64,000 nucleotides of DNA, taken from Ciona intestinalis. Taxonomy: Eukaryota > Chordata > Ascidiacea > Phlebobranchia > Cionidae. Made by a program: the position numbers and the translations under genes. The stretch is taken from NCBI RefSeq assembly GCF_000224145.3, contig NC_020175.2:2990381-3054380 (forward strand), given 5' to 3'. Below, in pieces: positions 14,101-23,949 of this stretch. How positions within the stretch are numbered: position 1 is the stretch's first letter; each line of letters begins with the position of its first letter. The notes beneath the pieces were generated by a model that was given only the letters and a program-made list of their open reading frames with translations, was not told where the DNA came from and did not search any database.

Positions 14101-14663
14101 CACTGTAATCAAAAACTTACGTATCTCCATCTGCGTCCATGCTCAGTGCCCACACTTTCTCTTTTCTGTTTCTTTCTTTCTCCTTCAGAGCAATCCTCGT
14201 TTGCTCTGTCGCGGTAACTTCCATAGAGGATGTCGTATTATAATTATGTTGCGCTAATTCTAAAGGGCTATACTTTGCGAAGGGTGCCACGATACTGTAT
14301 TCTCTGTTTTAATCATTCCAAAAAAGAAATAAATAAATAAACCTGCACGAAACAAAGAGCTTTTTAGTAAACTGATTAAAATCTAAACGACCGTCTTTTT
14401 ATTTCTGTATGTTTAATTCGAATCATTTGATTTTAGTATTTAAATAAAACATTTTTTCGAAAATTAAATACTTTGTTGCGTACAGATTTACGCACTTTTG
14501 CGCACTGGTTATAAATCGACCTAAAACTGTGCTCTTAAAATGCACCGATAATTTTCCCGCTTTACTCGACCTTGTACCTCAACGCGGGGCGCATAGTAAC
14601 GTCCCACCCCCGGGCCATGTAGTGCGGTATTGACTCTGGTTTAGGAAACACACCAGCCAGCAT
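2159..14663 (-). CDS. Nuclear IkB/BCL3-like ankyrin protein with long C-terminal tail (10 exons)
   Basis: Exons, in transcript order: 14663-14578, 13348-13240, 10474-10261, 7355-7267, 6957-6880, 6415-6224, 5572-4619, 4355-4084, 3816-2844, 2323-2159. All junctions are GT-AG and keep frame, giving 1043 residues. Residues about 30-220 form five to six ankyrin repeats (PLHIAIAHENIEAVV, GIHLAVKY, NIYGLTPLHLAAQRDDD, GGVTALILAARQS). The run DRHG..GIHLA followed by EERN.YGLTPLHLA is the pattern of IkB-family proteins, closest in my memory to BCL3. No DSGxxS degron is seen in the short N-terminus, which points to a nuclear rather than a cytoplasmic IkB. The tail is Ser/Pro-rich and acidic, with PLDLS near residue 427 (CtBP-binding type), SUMO-type VKRE and LKLE sites, and an acidic end. 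Exon 1 is the least certain: its start is the first in-frame ATG and its phase fits. A gap lies in the last-but-two intron. Several introns carry MITEs. An unrelated ankyrin scaffold is the main alternative. Confidence 0.75.
3853..3977. other. Assembly gap (125 N)
   Basis: Lies inside an intron of the IkB-like gene under the exon model used. A small extra exon could be hidden, but the phases on both sides already agree. Confidence 0.95.
4480..4577. repeat. Tandem repeat, 30-bp unit, about 3 copies
   Basis: Unit of the type GCATTTGGACAGAGACTTGG plus TTAAGAAAAA, in the intron between the 318-codon exon and the next exon of the IkB-like gene. The third copy is diverged (GACCGTTGGTTATG). Confidence 0.8.
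6021..6210 (+). mobile_element. GTAGGGTGGGG MITE
   Basis: Lies in the intron just after the sixth exon of the IkB-like gene, 14 bases beyond the exon end. TIRs complete. Confidence 0.95.
8781..8957 (+). mobile_element. GTAGGGTGGGG MITE
   Basis: Left end good, right end eroded (CCTATCTTTCCCCCTATACA). Intron of the IkB-like gene. Confidence 0.9.
10024..10200 (-). mobile_element. GTAGGGTGGGG MITE, right tip lost
   Basis: TATAGTAAAAGTGGGGAAAG at the left; the right ends at GGTGTCCCATCATACA. About 60 bases from an exon of the IkB-like gene. Confidence 0.85.
10571..10762 (-). mobile_element. GTAGGGTGGGG MITE
   Basis: TATAGTAGGGTGGGGGATGG left, CTTTCCCCACCCTAATATAC right. Confidence 0.92.
11897..12105 (+). 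mobile_element. GTAGGGTGGGG MITE, diverged
   Basis: Left AGTACTGTGGGAAAAAATGG, right TACCACCCTACTATA. The interior GATCGTGTTTTAAA is kept. Confidence 0.88.
13924..14107 (-). mobile_element. GTAGGGTGGGG MITE
   Basis: TATAGTAGTGTAGGGGAAGA left, CTTCCCCACCACACTGTA right. In the first intron of the IkB-like gene. Confidence 0.9.
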
Positions 14664-15043
14664 GGGCGTCTTCCTGGATTTTTCGCTCGAAGCGCAAAAG
14701 TTTTAACTTATTCGTGCAGCCGGTCAGGGTCATGAGCACGAAGTTTTTTTTTGTATGCGCTTATCTTGCCATCTCTTCACGATGTGTCGGTTAGTGCCAT
14801 TTTGGGCAATATATAGTACACGTTTGATATAACGTTCTCACGTATTTTCTCTCACTTTCCAAAACGGTTATTTACAAATACCGAAAAACCGGTCAAATGG
14901 GCCAATTAACAAACTTTTCTCAATTTCCGTTTCTTTGCGTTTTCTCTTTTTAAAGGTTAATGGGTCCCAAATCACGTTTTACGTCAAACGTGTGTCTCTT
15001 AACTTAGACTAGTATACTTTCAGTGAAAAAAATGCGGATTAGA

Positions 15044-15214
15044 ATATAGTAGGGTGGGTGGAATTGGGACATCGTTTCATTCTATTTTCGTTTCATTCTA
15101 AACCGTATTCTTGCCACTTCCATAGACCGTTGTTAATTGTTTAAAACACGATCATGATATTCGAATATGATGTGCTAAAGCGGCCCCATCTTACCCCACA
15201 TACACAGTACTATA
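15044..15214 (-). mobile_element. GTAGGGTGGGG MITE, shortened
   Basis: Part of the left interior is deleted (CATTCTATTTTC is followed directly by AACCGTATTC). Confidence 0.88.
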
Positions 15215-15718
15215 TTTCATAACTTAACTAAAAAATGTTCTGTCGAGGCTACGCAATACACAATTTAGTTTTTTTATTTACTTTATAATAATAACTTATA
15301 TACTTGAGTAAAATCCGGCAAAAATGTGAGGAAGACCTTTTTTGGGGGCAGTTTGAAAAACCGTTGGTATCCAGCTCAAGTTTGCGACTTTACGATTTTC
15401 AGATCTTTTTGAAGACTTTCTCTCAAGTGTTTCGATTACATAATTGCAGGCCACCGAAATTCCAGGACAGCGTAGTCATGACGACATACAATTTTGCTTG
15501 GCAGATAATAAGGAGAAAATCCCACGACGGCTTCTCCAAACAAGTTCCCTAAATAAATCAAATAAAATTAGATTTAAAAATAAAATTTAGAAGCTGTTTT
15601 AATTCCCATGTCGCTTTAAAATTTCCACCTTAAAAAATCACCCAAAAAGATGAAGAATGGGCTATTGTATTATTAGTATGGCAAAAAGCGCCCGGTACAA
15701 ATGTATCAGTTGGAACAA

Positions 15719-15790
15719 ATATAGTAGGATGGGGGAAGATGGGACACCTTTTCATACTATTTTCTCGTCCCGCATGGTAGGAAACCGTCA
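15719..15790 (-). mobile_element. GTAGGGTGGGG MITE, left half only
   Basis: Perfect left end TATAGTAGGATGGGGGAAGA; broken off after the CTCGTCCC..TGGTAG segment. Confidence 0.85.
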
Positions 15791-16062
15791 CACAAGCCAA
15801 CCTTTTTTACTCTTTTCTAGTGCAAAACTAGAAAAAGCTTATGCCTTTTTATTCCTATGCGTACAAGAATTTTTTTAGCACTATTGTTAATATAACACCA
15901 CTTTTTATGGTTTTACTTGAAATCAACTAAGTATTTTGAGACGTTAAAACTTGCGTTTTTTTATAATACGTTTTAGCAACTGCCCCACTTGCGTTTTAGC
16001 GTTTTGGGTAGGACATTTTAAATCGTTCATTGTTTCGTACCAACGTTGTATAAAGTGTATTT

Positions 16063-16156
16063 AAAATATGAAGGACAATGGGATAATAATGATGGTTGTG
16101 ACGTATAATAAAATATGAAGAACAATGGGATAATAATGATGGTTGTGACGTATAAT
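16063..16156. repeat. Tandem duplication, 47-bp unit, 2 copies
   Basis: Unit beginning AAAATATGAAG and ending GACGTATAAT. The two copies (16063-16109, 16110-16156) differ at one or two bases, so the duplication is recent. Confidence 0.85.
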
Positions 16157-16158
16157 AG

Positions 16159-16216
16159 GCCTTCTAATTTCAAACGTAAAATGTGAATTATCAGGCCGTA
16201 TCTCTAGTAGGCCGTG
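16159..16216 (-). repeat. Terminal fragment of the CACGGCCTACTAGAGATA element
   Basis: Reverse complement of the first 55 to 60 bases of the complete element at 24239-24585, ending in the same GGCCGTG tip. Similarity seems to continue leftwards into GTTGTGACGTATAATAG. It abuts the SINE at 16225. Confidence 0.75.
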
Positions 16217-16224
16217 GTGGGTCA

Positions 16225-16406
16225 TAAGTTGTTTATTTTAGTATGGCTGGCAAATGGGAGAACTCATTATAAACAAGCGACTTGAAGCATTTGTCGTTAG
16301 TGTTTTGCCCAAGAACACATACACCCACAATAATAACAGCGACGAGCCTTGAACCCATCTCCTCTAGATTAGAGACAGGCGCGCTAAACAGTGTGCCACG
16401 GCGCTA
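16225..16406 (-). mobile_element. tRNA-derived SINE
   Basis: The head is at the right end: a B-box-like GGTTCAAGGC and the GCGCGCCTGTCTC stretch, read on the minus strand. The central TTGGGCAAAACACTAACGAC domain is present and the 3' tail is lost. Sequence to the right of this copy is shared with the copy near 24600. Confidence 0.8.
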
Positions 16407-17521
16407 AACTATGTTTTCATAAATCTCGTGTCTTACAAGAATACAAGTTCCCAAGAATACTAGTTTGTAGCTGATTGCTTTATCGATATGTATTTTTTCT
16501 ATGTGTGGTAAGCTTTTGTTGAGGAGCTGAGATTTAAACATGTATTTAATTGTTTAAAAAGTATTATGCTCATAAATTTGGTATTATATTTTTTGACAGA
16601 AATGAGGACCTTTCAGAGGGATTCATACAAGCTGATCAACTATCAAGGAAACTTTGTGTCTTCCTTGATCTCTGCAGCTCCCTGCAGTCAACACACCAAG
16701 GTACTACTTTATATTACAATTGTATTGAATATAGCATGTATTGGTTAGTAACCTAATTAATTTGGTTGTGTATTAATTTGGTTGATTAAAACTCCACAAA
16801 CTAAGCATACACAAACTCCACATACTAAGCATACAGATAATTTAGGTTGCAAACTACATTTAATCTAAATTTGTAACAATTATAAATACAGCAGTGTAAA
16901 ACACTTTAACTTATTTTGAATTAACTTATTAGTTTTGAAAGGTTATAAAATTTAAACCAACAAAAGTGTTTCTACACATTTATGGAAACAGTTGCACTAT
17001 TATGTTATCATACAAGTTGTTTCATTATGTTACCATACAAGTTGCAAAGAACTGCTCTGGGAAGGTTTTTAAAGCCAATTTTACATTTTGGAGCTGGTGT
17101 TTAAATTATCTGAACTAATGATACATTCATAAGCATGGTATGAAACTTTGTGTCTTCCTTAATCTCTGTCACTCCCTGCTGTCAACCCTACCAACACACC
17201 AAGGTACTACCATCTATTGTATTTGTAATTATACACTACATAAAAAAACACAATTGGAAAATGTAGTGGTAGAAACACTAAATTTAGATAGGAAATCCAA
17301 TTAGATGCTTTAAGGCAAAATCGAACAAATTTAAGAAATTGAAATATTTAGTAGGATAAACTCGCAAAAGCTTTAAAAATCTAAACAAGTATTTAAATTT
17401 GTTAATAATAATTTTTTTAATATTTATAAAATACAACGTAAGAGTTCTGAGTATTATAAAGACTGTTTTAAATGCACTACTTCTGACAAGTCACCGTTTT
17501 AGCCCCATTTCATAAAGTTGT

Positions 17522-19930
17522 TTATCCTAAAAGTTCTAGAGCATTATCACACATACGCCTACAACATCCACACCACTCTGCATCAAACATCTCATTTTGT
17601 TCTTCCAACATAAAGCACTTTAGAAAATGAAAAGTAACTATAGTGTTAACAGACATTTCATGAGATACTTTCATACCAGTTGCAATAATTTCTTGTACAC
17701 CATGGAAATTCCATAAAAATGAATCAAGAAAGTTTTTTAAACCGAAGTGACATATTGCAAGTAAAAAATAATTTAGAGGTTGATAATATTTGAAGTCTCT
17801 ACCTTGAAATGAGGGGATTTTATGTAATGCTGTCAAAGCTTCTTTGAAATGTTGTAAACTCAACATAGTTACAACCCTTGAATGTAAATTTCTAAAACAC
17901 ATCTGATTGCTTGTATAGTTTGCATTCAAATGACACAGCTTTAATAAACTATTCGACACAGCAAGAGCTGATTCATGATTCCCAGATATTTGTAAACCAG
18001 AAGCAAACTTATACATAGCTATCCAGCAGTTTATAAATTGTTTTTCATCTTTTTTTCTACAAATGAAACTGCTTCGGCCAATACAGTCAAGCAACAGATT
18101 TTTTAAATTCTTTTCCTTATTGCTTATTTCACAAATGCGTATGAGTGTGTAAAATGCATGTGCCATAATAACAAAAGTTTCATCTTCAGATTTACAATAC
18201 TTCAATGCTTTTCTTCCAATCTTCCGAACAAGGTCGGGCATCGCAAAATTTGATGGCATAGCAATTAACAACATTGCAGTTTCAAAATGAAGCTCTGTTG
18301 TATCTTCTATAAATATTTGGCATTCAGTTACAAATTCTTGCTTCATTTGCCACATAACGAATGTATGCATTTTGGATCTCAGGTTTTCTACTTTACTATC
18401 AAATAAGCTGAAATCATGATCTTTCAAGAACTTAGTAAGCAGTACTACAGTATTAGTAAATTCAATCAAACTTGTTTTGCCAACTAGATCTTTTAAATTC
18501 AAAAATACTCCTTCAAAATCTTTAACAGAAATGTCAGAAATACTATCTTCTTGCTTTTCATACTTCATGTACATTTTCAATCTTATCTCCAATGCCACAG
18601 CCACCATAAACTTTAATTGGTGTGTGATTTGTTCATTGAAAATTCCAATCTCTTTTAATTCATCCAATATATCAAAGCAAGAGGATTTTTGGATGTAATG
18701 AAATCTGCCGAGAGCTATTATGAATAAAGTGGCATTTCTGTATATCAGACGTTTTATATTATTTTTTTTGACATTAAATCTAGATTCTATGATTTCGTCA
18801 CGTATACTGAAGTTTAGTAGATCCTCTTCTACCTGTTTTTTCACTTTTACGAAGTCACTAGTTATGTCATTTGCAACAACAATTAAGTTTGCTCTTTGTT
18901 TAAAATCTTTATACAAAGATTGATCACCAGCTACGTAGCAAGTTTTGGACAAAATATCAGCAAGATGATATCCTTCATTCAAATCGACTTCACTGTCCAA
19001 GTATTTTACCATTTCCGCTACTGGCTTAATTAATTCTGTTTTCCAAGGCTTGTTTTTAGTTTGCTGTTGCCTGCCAAGAGGCATTTTGCTGGTCTGTGGC
19101 AGCATGCTATCGAAGCAGACTCCTCTGGGAAACATGCCATCATAAAACCAGTTTTCCTTCTCACCGTTTAGTGTTGGAATTGCGACTGCAGGAATTATGG
19201 TTTCTCCGAGGTTGATGACAATAATGTGAAAGATAGTGGTAAACCACCTGAAGTATCCCATAACCTTCTTTCTTTTCTTTTTTTTCATGTTCCCAACTTT
19301 ATCATCCAGAACAATAACATGCTCAAAATCAGAATACAGAGTAATCTGGGCACAAGCTAATGACCCCATTCCTACAACTGTGTATTTACACGGTGGCTTC
19401 CCCATTATCTTTTCACATTTGTCAGACACATACTTCATTAACTCAGTGTAATTTGCGGTGACATCATGTTGCATTTTTCTCACGCTGTCTATTTTTTGTT
19501 TCTGCAAAGCAACAAGTTCTTCTCCTTTTACATCATCTGGTATTAAAAGAAGTTCAACACTTTTTAATTCTTCTCGGTAATTTTCAAGTTTCCGCTTCAC
19601 TTCTATTGAAAATTGGACCAAATTTTCATCTTCAATTTTTGCCTTTGCTGCATTAAGAACAGTGCTGCACAAGTTGTCCAAATTTTTTTTTATTTCTGTA
19701 TTTCCCTTGTCCCGAATAATAGCTGCATTGAAAAGTGCAGCACTGCGTATATAGTTTAACTTTTCATGTTCAGTATTTGCTGCATATAACTTGGCCATTC
19801 CATGAAATGCTTGTGATGATTTTTTTAAATCAACTTCTTTATTGTCCTTATCACAAGCCAGCTTCAACTGTTCAACAAGTCTGGCTTCCTCTTCACATTT
19901 TTCACTTCTGTCTGGATGGTGTATTTCCAT
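17522..19930 (-). CDS. Intronless nucleotidyltransferase-like (GlnD/DUF294-type) protein with helical repeats
   Basis: A single open frame of 802 residues. Residues 40-75 (GMAKLYAANTEHEKLNYIRS) resemble the TPR-like N-terminus of invertebrate proteins annotated as 'protein-PII uridylyltransferase N-terminal domain-containing'. Residues 182-210 (YTVVGMGSLACAQITLYSDF then E) fit the nucleotidyltransferase pattern: a G-S turn at 189-190 and acidic D201 and E203, which could bind metal. Residues 222-290 (YFRWFTTIFHIIVINLGET, PRGVCFDSMLPQTSKMPLGR) match the second conserved block of that group. The rest is alpha-helical with TPR-like pairs near 650-740. The start is the first ATG after an in-frame stop region. 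A diverged paralog lies at 25647-27461. The single-exon structure, unlike its neighbours, suggests retroposition or a recent expansion. Substrate and role are unknown. Confidence 0.8.
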   Translation of the reverse strand: MEIHHPDRSEKCEEEARLVEQLKLACDKDNKEVDLKKSSQAFHGMAKLYAANTEHEKLNYIRSAALFNAAIIRDKGNTEIKKNLDNLCSTVLNAAKAKIEDENLVQFSIEVKRKLENYREELKSVELLLIPDDVKGEELVALQKQKIDSVRKMQHDVTANYTELMKYVSDKCEKIMGKPPCKYTVVGMGSLACAQITLYSDFEHVIVLDDKVGNMKKKKRKKVMGYFRWFTTIFHIIVINLGETIIPAVAIPTLNGEKENWFYDGMFPRGVCFDSMLPQTSKMPLGRQQQTKNKPWKTELIKPVAEMVKYLDSEVDLNEGYHLADILSKTCYVAGDQSLYKDFKQRANLIVVANDITSDFVKVKKQVEEDLLNFSIRDEIIESRFNVKKNNIKRLIYRNATLFIIALGRFHYIQKSSCFDILDELKEIGIFNEQITHQLKFMVAVALEIRLKMYMKYEKQEDSISDISVKDFEGVFLNLKDLVGKTSLIEFTNTVVLLTKFLKDHDFSLFDSKVENLRSKMHTFVMWQMKQEFVTECQIFIEDTTELHFETAMLLIAMPSNFAMPDLVRKIGRKALKYCKSEDETFVIMAHAFYTLIRICEISNKEKNLKNLLLDCIGRSSFICRKKDEKQFINCWIAMYKFASGLQISGNHESALAVSNSLLKLCHLNANYTSNQMCFRNLHSRVVTMLSLQHFKEALTALHKIPSFQGRDFKYYQPLNYFLLAICHFGLKNFLDSFLWNFHGVQEIIATGMKVSHEMSVNTIVTFHFLKCFMLEEQNEMFDAEWCGCCRRMCDNALELLG

Positions 19931-20395
19931 TACAAAAATAATAGTAATAAATTTTTTTTTACCTCTTTCTGTAAAGTAGATTTTTCTAGATTATTTATTT
20001 ACTCTGAAGTCATGTTTTTGAATAATTATAACTAGTGGCGTTTATTTTATAAAAATGTAGGGGTTGCGACAGTAGATTGTAGAACACATCATAATACCGT
20101 CCACGTGTGACGTAACATTGTTTAACTTGTAGGTGCAGTATTGTTTGTGATACAATATGGGACTTTTAAACTTGTAATTGCGCAACATAAAAGTTGTTAG
20201 AAAAGTCTAATAACAAATTATTAAACCTGTGTTATAGAGTAAATATGATACGGCTTTGTTTGCTGATCAATTAATGATCAGAAAGTACTACAGGTCTTTG
20301 AATAAATTAAACACGTACCAATAACACCAGTAAACAGAACGTTAAATATAATATTGTAAATTCACTTCGCTTTCACATTGTTAAACCCAGTAAGC

Positions 20396-20602
20396 ATATA
20401 GTTGGGTGGGGGAAGATGGGACACTAGATTTTAGTAGGGTGGGGTAAGGTGGAACAAGATTTTATTCTCTTTTCACATCCCATTTGGTAGTAAACAAGAA
20501 ATATTTACAGAAATATGTAACAGTAGCCCCACGACTCAAAAATAGCGCTGTTAGTTGTTTAAAACACGATAAGGTATTCATGTTACCCCTACAGTACTAT
20601 AT
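20396..20602 (-). mobile_element. Compound GTAGGGTGGGG MITE (two left ends)
   Basis: A left terminus (GTTGGGTGGGGGAAGATGGG) is followed 37 bases later by a second one (TAGTAGGGTGGGGTAAGG), then one interior and an eroded right end. One copy inserted into, or recombined with, another. Confidence 0.8.
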
Positions 20603-20654
20603 TTTATATTACCTTTGTTTAAAAACTAATTGACTTCATTACATTTTCTTAAAA

Positions 20655-21545
20655 GCATTTTTACCGACTGCCAGGCATGTAAAAAATAAAAATCCGGCCG
20701 ATACCGGTTTGCATTTATATTTTTCCGGCAGTTTCCCCGGCGCGTGTGTTCTGACGTCAAATTTTGCATCTCTATCTATAGCCCAGCGTTCGTGCGCCGC
20801 TTTCACCATGTACGAGGCTTTTGGATATAAGCCTTACGGTTTCTCCCGCGGTCCTTCGTAGCGTAAAAATTTAAATGAAAATGTGTCAATCATATTTCGT
20901 CTTTTCCCGATCAAAGTCTGTTTTCCGCGACGATTTTCACGTGTAACACAAGCGTAAGTGTCGCGACAAACTTTGTCCGGTCAACATTGAAATTAATAAT
21001 AGACGCTAGTTTAAGCAAGGAATACTCTACTAGGATTGCTACTTTAATAAAACTATAAAACTAATCGGCGATTACCAACTACAGTTTAAAACTCACAAGT
21101 TTCTACCTGCAACGAATTTTCTTTGTAATAATAATTACCGGGAATTTAATAGTGCTTTAAGATTGTCTGTGTTTTATATTCTGTAACACGAGTTGAAATA
21201 TTTGTTCGTCTTGTTACGTATAACATTAGTCACAATCCCTATTATGGCGCAATCAAATACCGCAAGTGCATTACGACATAGCTAGTAATGTTACGTCACA
21301 ATTGCCATTGTCTCCGCATAAATGCCGGATTTATGATAATATAAAGCTGTTTGTTACGTCAGAACTGCACGAATAGGTAACTTACGCATACGTTAACACG
21401 AAACAAAATGTTACGCAGCCGGCGAAGTAAATAAATTCCGGATTCCCACGCCGGCCGTTTTTTTTGCAGGCAGTTTTAAAAAAATCCGGCCGATGCCGGC
21501 GGCATCGAAAATAGGCACTTTTTACACCGCTGCCGACTGCAACAT
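20655..21545. repeat. Possible element bounded by CCGGCCGAT blocks
   Basis: AAAAATCCGGCCGATACCGG near 20688 recurs as AAAAATCCGGCCGATGCCGG near 21480. ACCGACTGCCAGGCATGTAA on the left faces ACACCGCTGCCGACTGC on the right. The interior is noncoding. The class is unknown and the borders are uncertain. Confidence 0.3.
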
Positions 21546-21986
21546 TAAAAGTAATGAAACAAAATATAGGTTATTTAACTCGTACATCGCACTTATTTCC
21601 TTTGTAGGATACTTCGAAATTAATACGTATTGCAAATCGTTAAGAAACTGTAGTAAAATGCCAGGTGGAGACTAATAGGTCACCTGCTCGCTAAAGCTCT
21701 CTCATTAACCTGGTAAAGTTCTGATTAGCAACCAGTTAAACACTTTACTACATGGTCCATTTAGTATTTATGGAACAATTTATTAAGGGAATTCATGGTC
21801 TACTGTAGCACAATAACAAAATTACTGTGATATAAATAAAGTTAGTTTCCAAGAGTATAGAACGCTAATGAAACTGTTTCGTTTCTACGACTCGTAATCT
21901 AATCTAATTATACCAAACAATTTAAATCGTGCACAACCTTTCTATAGCATAATTTTATGAATTTCCTCGCTATAAATATATATATG

Positions 21987-22075
21987 GTATAGTACTGTGG
22001 GGTAAGATGGGATACCGTTAGCACCCAACTCCCATATTTCAAAATCGTGTTGTCCCCACTTAAAAACGTTTGTTT
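21987..22075 (+). mobile_element. GTAGGGTGGGG MITE fragment
   Basis: AGTACTGTGGGGTAAGATGG then GCACCC and CAAAATCGTGTT; the remainder is absent. Confidence 0.75.
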
Positions 22076-23189
22076 TCATGAATTTGGACAAACTGTAATT
22101 ACAAAGTAATTAGGTAATGTTAGGGCTTAACTTATATCTTAAGATGTTTAACAAAAAATAATGTTTCAATTACGATAAATGATAATAAGTTATATGAGTA
22201 GGCTTTCATTGCGTCCTCACTGATGGTAATAGTTTAATACAGGCGTCAATCGTTGTATGAAATCCTTTCTAATTAACACGTGTACTCCCAAATTCCCAGG
22301 CAGTATGACCGTTGTTTCGATAGATCGAATGACTGGAAATAGTGGCCTAATCGTTTTGGAGCGTCGAAACAGATTATAATGTCAAAGTTCGATCCTCGCC
22401 TGGCGTAACAATTAATTGGGATTTATTTTGTTTTAATAAGAGATATGGGAGACTTTTACTATATAAACCTTTTATTTATATTTGCACTGCAATGTAGACA
22501 AAGCCAAAAGTTACCAATAACTGTGTTATTTACAGGTCCTGATGTATGGCAGTTTACTTGACTCACAAGAGTTATAATCAATAAATACTAATTAATTAGA
22601 CGATTATATACACTATTGTTTATAAGACAATGCTTAGTTAAAAATATTTCATCAAGTGGAATCAATTAATTAAAGTTTAATGTACATTTTGAATTTAGCG
22701 CTTTTAAAAAGACAGTTTAAAAACTCTGCTCAGTTAGGAACACTTCATGGGGTGCAATCATTCAATTAAGGTTTAAGGTATATTTGGGATTTAGCACGTT
22801 TAATGAAAAAGTAAAGTAATTGTTAGTTACTCACTAAATATGCGAGTTCAAATCTGAAAATTTAGTCCGAAATTGATGAATATATATTATGAATTAAGTT
22901 TTGTAACAAAGTAAAACTCTTGCAAAAATAAAAAAAATTAACTGGTTTTGTTTTATGTGCTGTGCTACTCACGTAACAACATAACTGCTCAGCAAAGAAT
23001 ACAAACATGGAAGTGTTTATTCACCATTTTAACATTAGAAATACTGTGTAATATCTTTTATACATCAATAGTCTACATAAGTAACATGAACTGCCTAACA
23101 AACTGTACACTTTTAAAGAAGTTCTGTGTTTCTTTATTCTACCTTTTCTTTCTCTGTTTTCTCTGTACCAGTTTATATACCTTGCCAAA

Positions 23190-23300
23190 CAATTAGATCT
23201 GACTGTGATTACACAATAATGAAGGATCTATTGTTTTAGATAAGTAATACTTTAATAAAAAAACATGTTTTATTAAAATATTCAGATCTGATTGTTTAGC
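23190..23300. repeat. Small inverted-repeat element
   Basis: AAACAATTAGATCTGA on the left is matched by TTCAGATCTGATTGTTT on the right, with a second nested inverted repeat around TTAATAAAA...TTTTATTAAA. It looks like a MITE of about 110 bp. No clear target duplication was seen. Confidence 0.5.
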
Positions 23301-23949
23301 AATGATGTATTATTGTCAAATAAAAAGAAACTGTATAGTTTGTAGTTAATCGTATATCGCATTGGCATATCCTCACAGCACATTAACATGTTATGGATGA
23401 ATGACCAACACTGTCAAACACAGGGGGCCAGACAGAAAAGAAATGACAAAATCAGTGAGGCAGAACATAAACGCAGAACATAATAGGGGAAGGGCACCAC
23501 CTAACTATATTATGAACTGCTAACAATAAATAATTTTAAATGAACAACTTAGGGAGTTGGTTTGGTGTAATAGGCCAAATCTGGCCTAAATCCCAGGTCC
23601 TTAACAAAGACCTCACCCACAATGAATAGATAAAATAGAATAGAACTAATTATAACCTATGGTTTATTTGTGTGAGTGGGTGTGATTATAACTTTTANNN
23701 NNNNNNNNNNNNNNNNNNNNNNNNNNNNNNNNNNNNNNNNNNNNNNNCGGTATCGTTTGGTTACAACACACCGCAGATATCAGTTACAAAAGGAAAAATA
23801 TTTTAACCCCCAAGCTTTCCTAATTAAACAAAACAAACTTAATGTATTAGCAAACATGAATATGTGAGTGAACTGTGACAGCGGCCCTTTGTTCTGTACA
23901 GTGCACATTTACGTATTACCTTTTTCAATTATTCAATAATGTTGTAGTT

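Larger units (their letters stand above)
14664..17521. other. Spacer between the IkB-like and nucleotidyltransferase-like genes
   Basis: Should contain the IkB-like promoter just above 14663. Further on it holds two MITEs (15044-15214 and a half copy at 15719), a 47-bp tandem duplication, a TIR-element fragment, a SINE and the shared flanking module (16380-16830, with a piece at 17135-17215). Confidence 0.5.
19931..23949. other. Intergenic stretch between the two nucleotidyltransferase-like genes
   Basis: No gene recognised. It holds a compound MITE (20396-20602), a MITE piece (21987-22075), a possible element of about 900 bp bounded by two AAAAATCCGGCCGAT blocks (20655-21545), a small inverted repeat near 23200, and a copy of a dispersed repeat with AGGACCTGGGATTTAGGCC (minus strand, 23560-23640). 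A 50-N gap is at 23698. Confidence 0.6.

Noticed and set aside
15304-15552. 82-codon frame between genes
   Set aside because: Contains splice-like signals but no recognisable protein and no partner exon.
17522-19930. cGAS or OAS homolog
   Set aside because: The motif order and second block (PRGVCFDSMLPQTSK) fit the GlnD/DUF294 type better. I see no cGAS zinc thumb or OAS signature.
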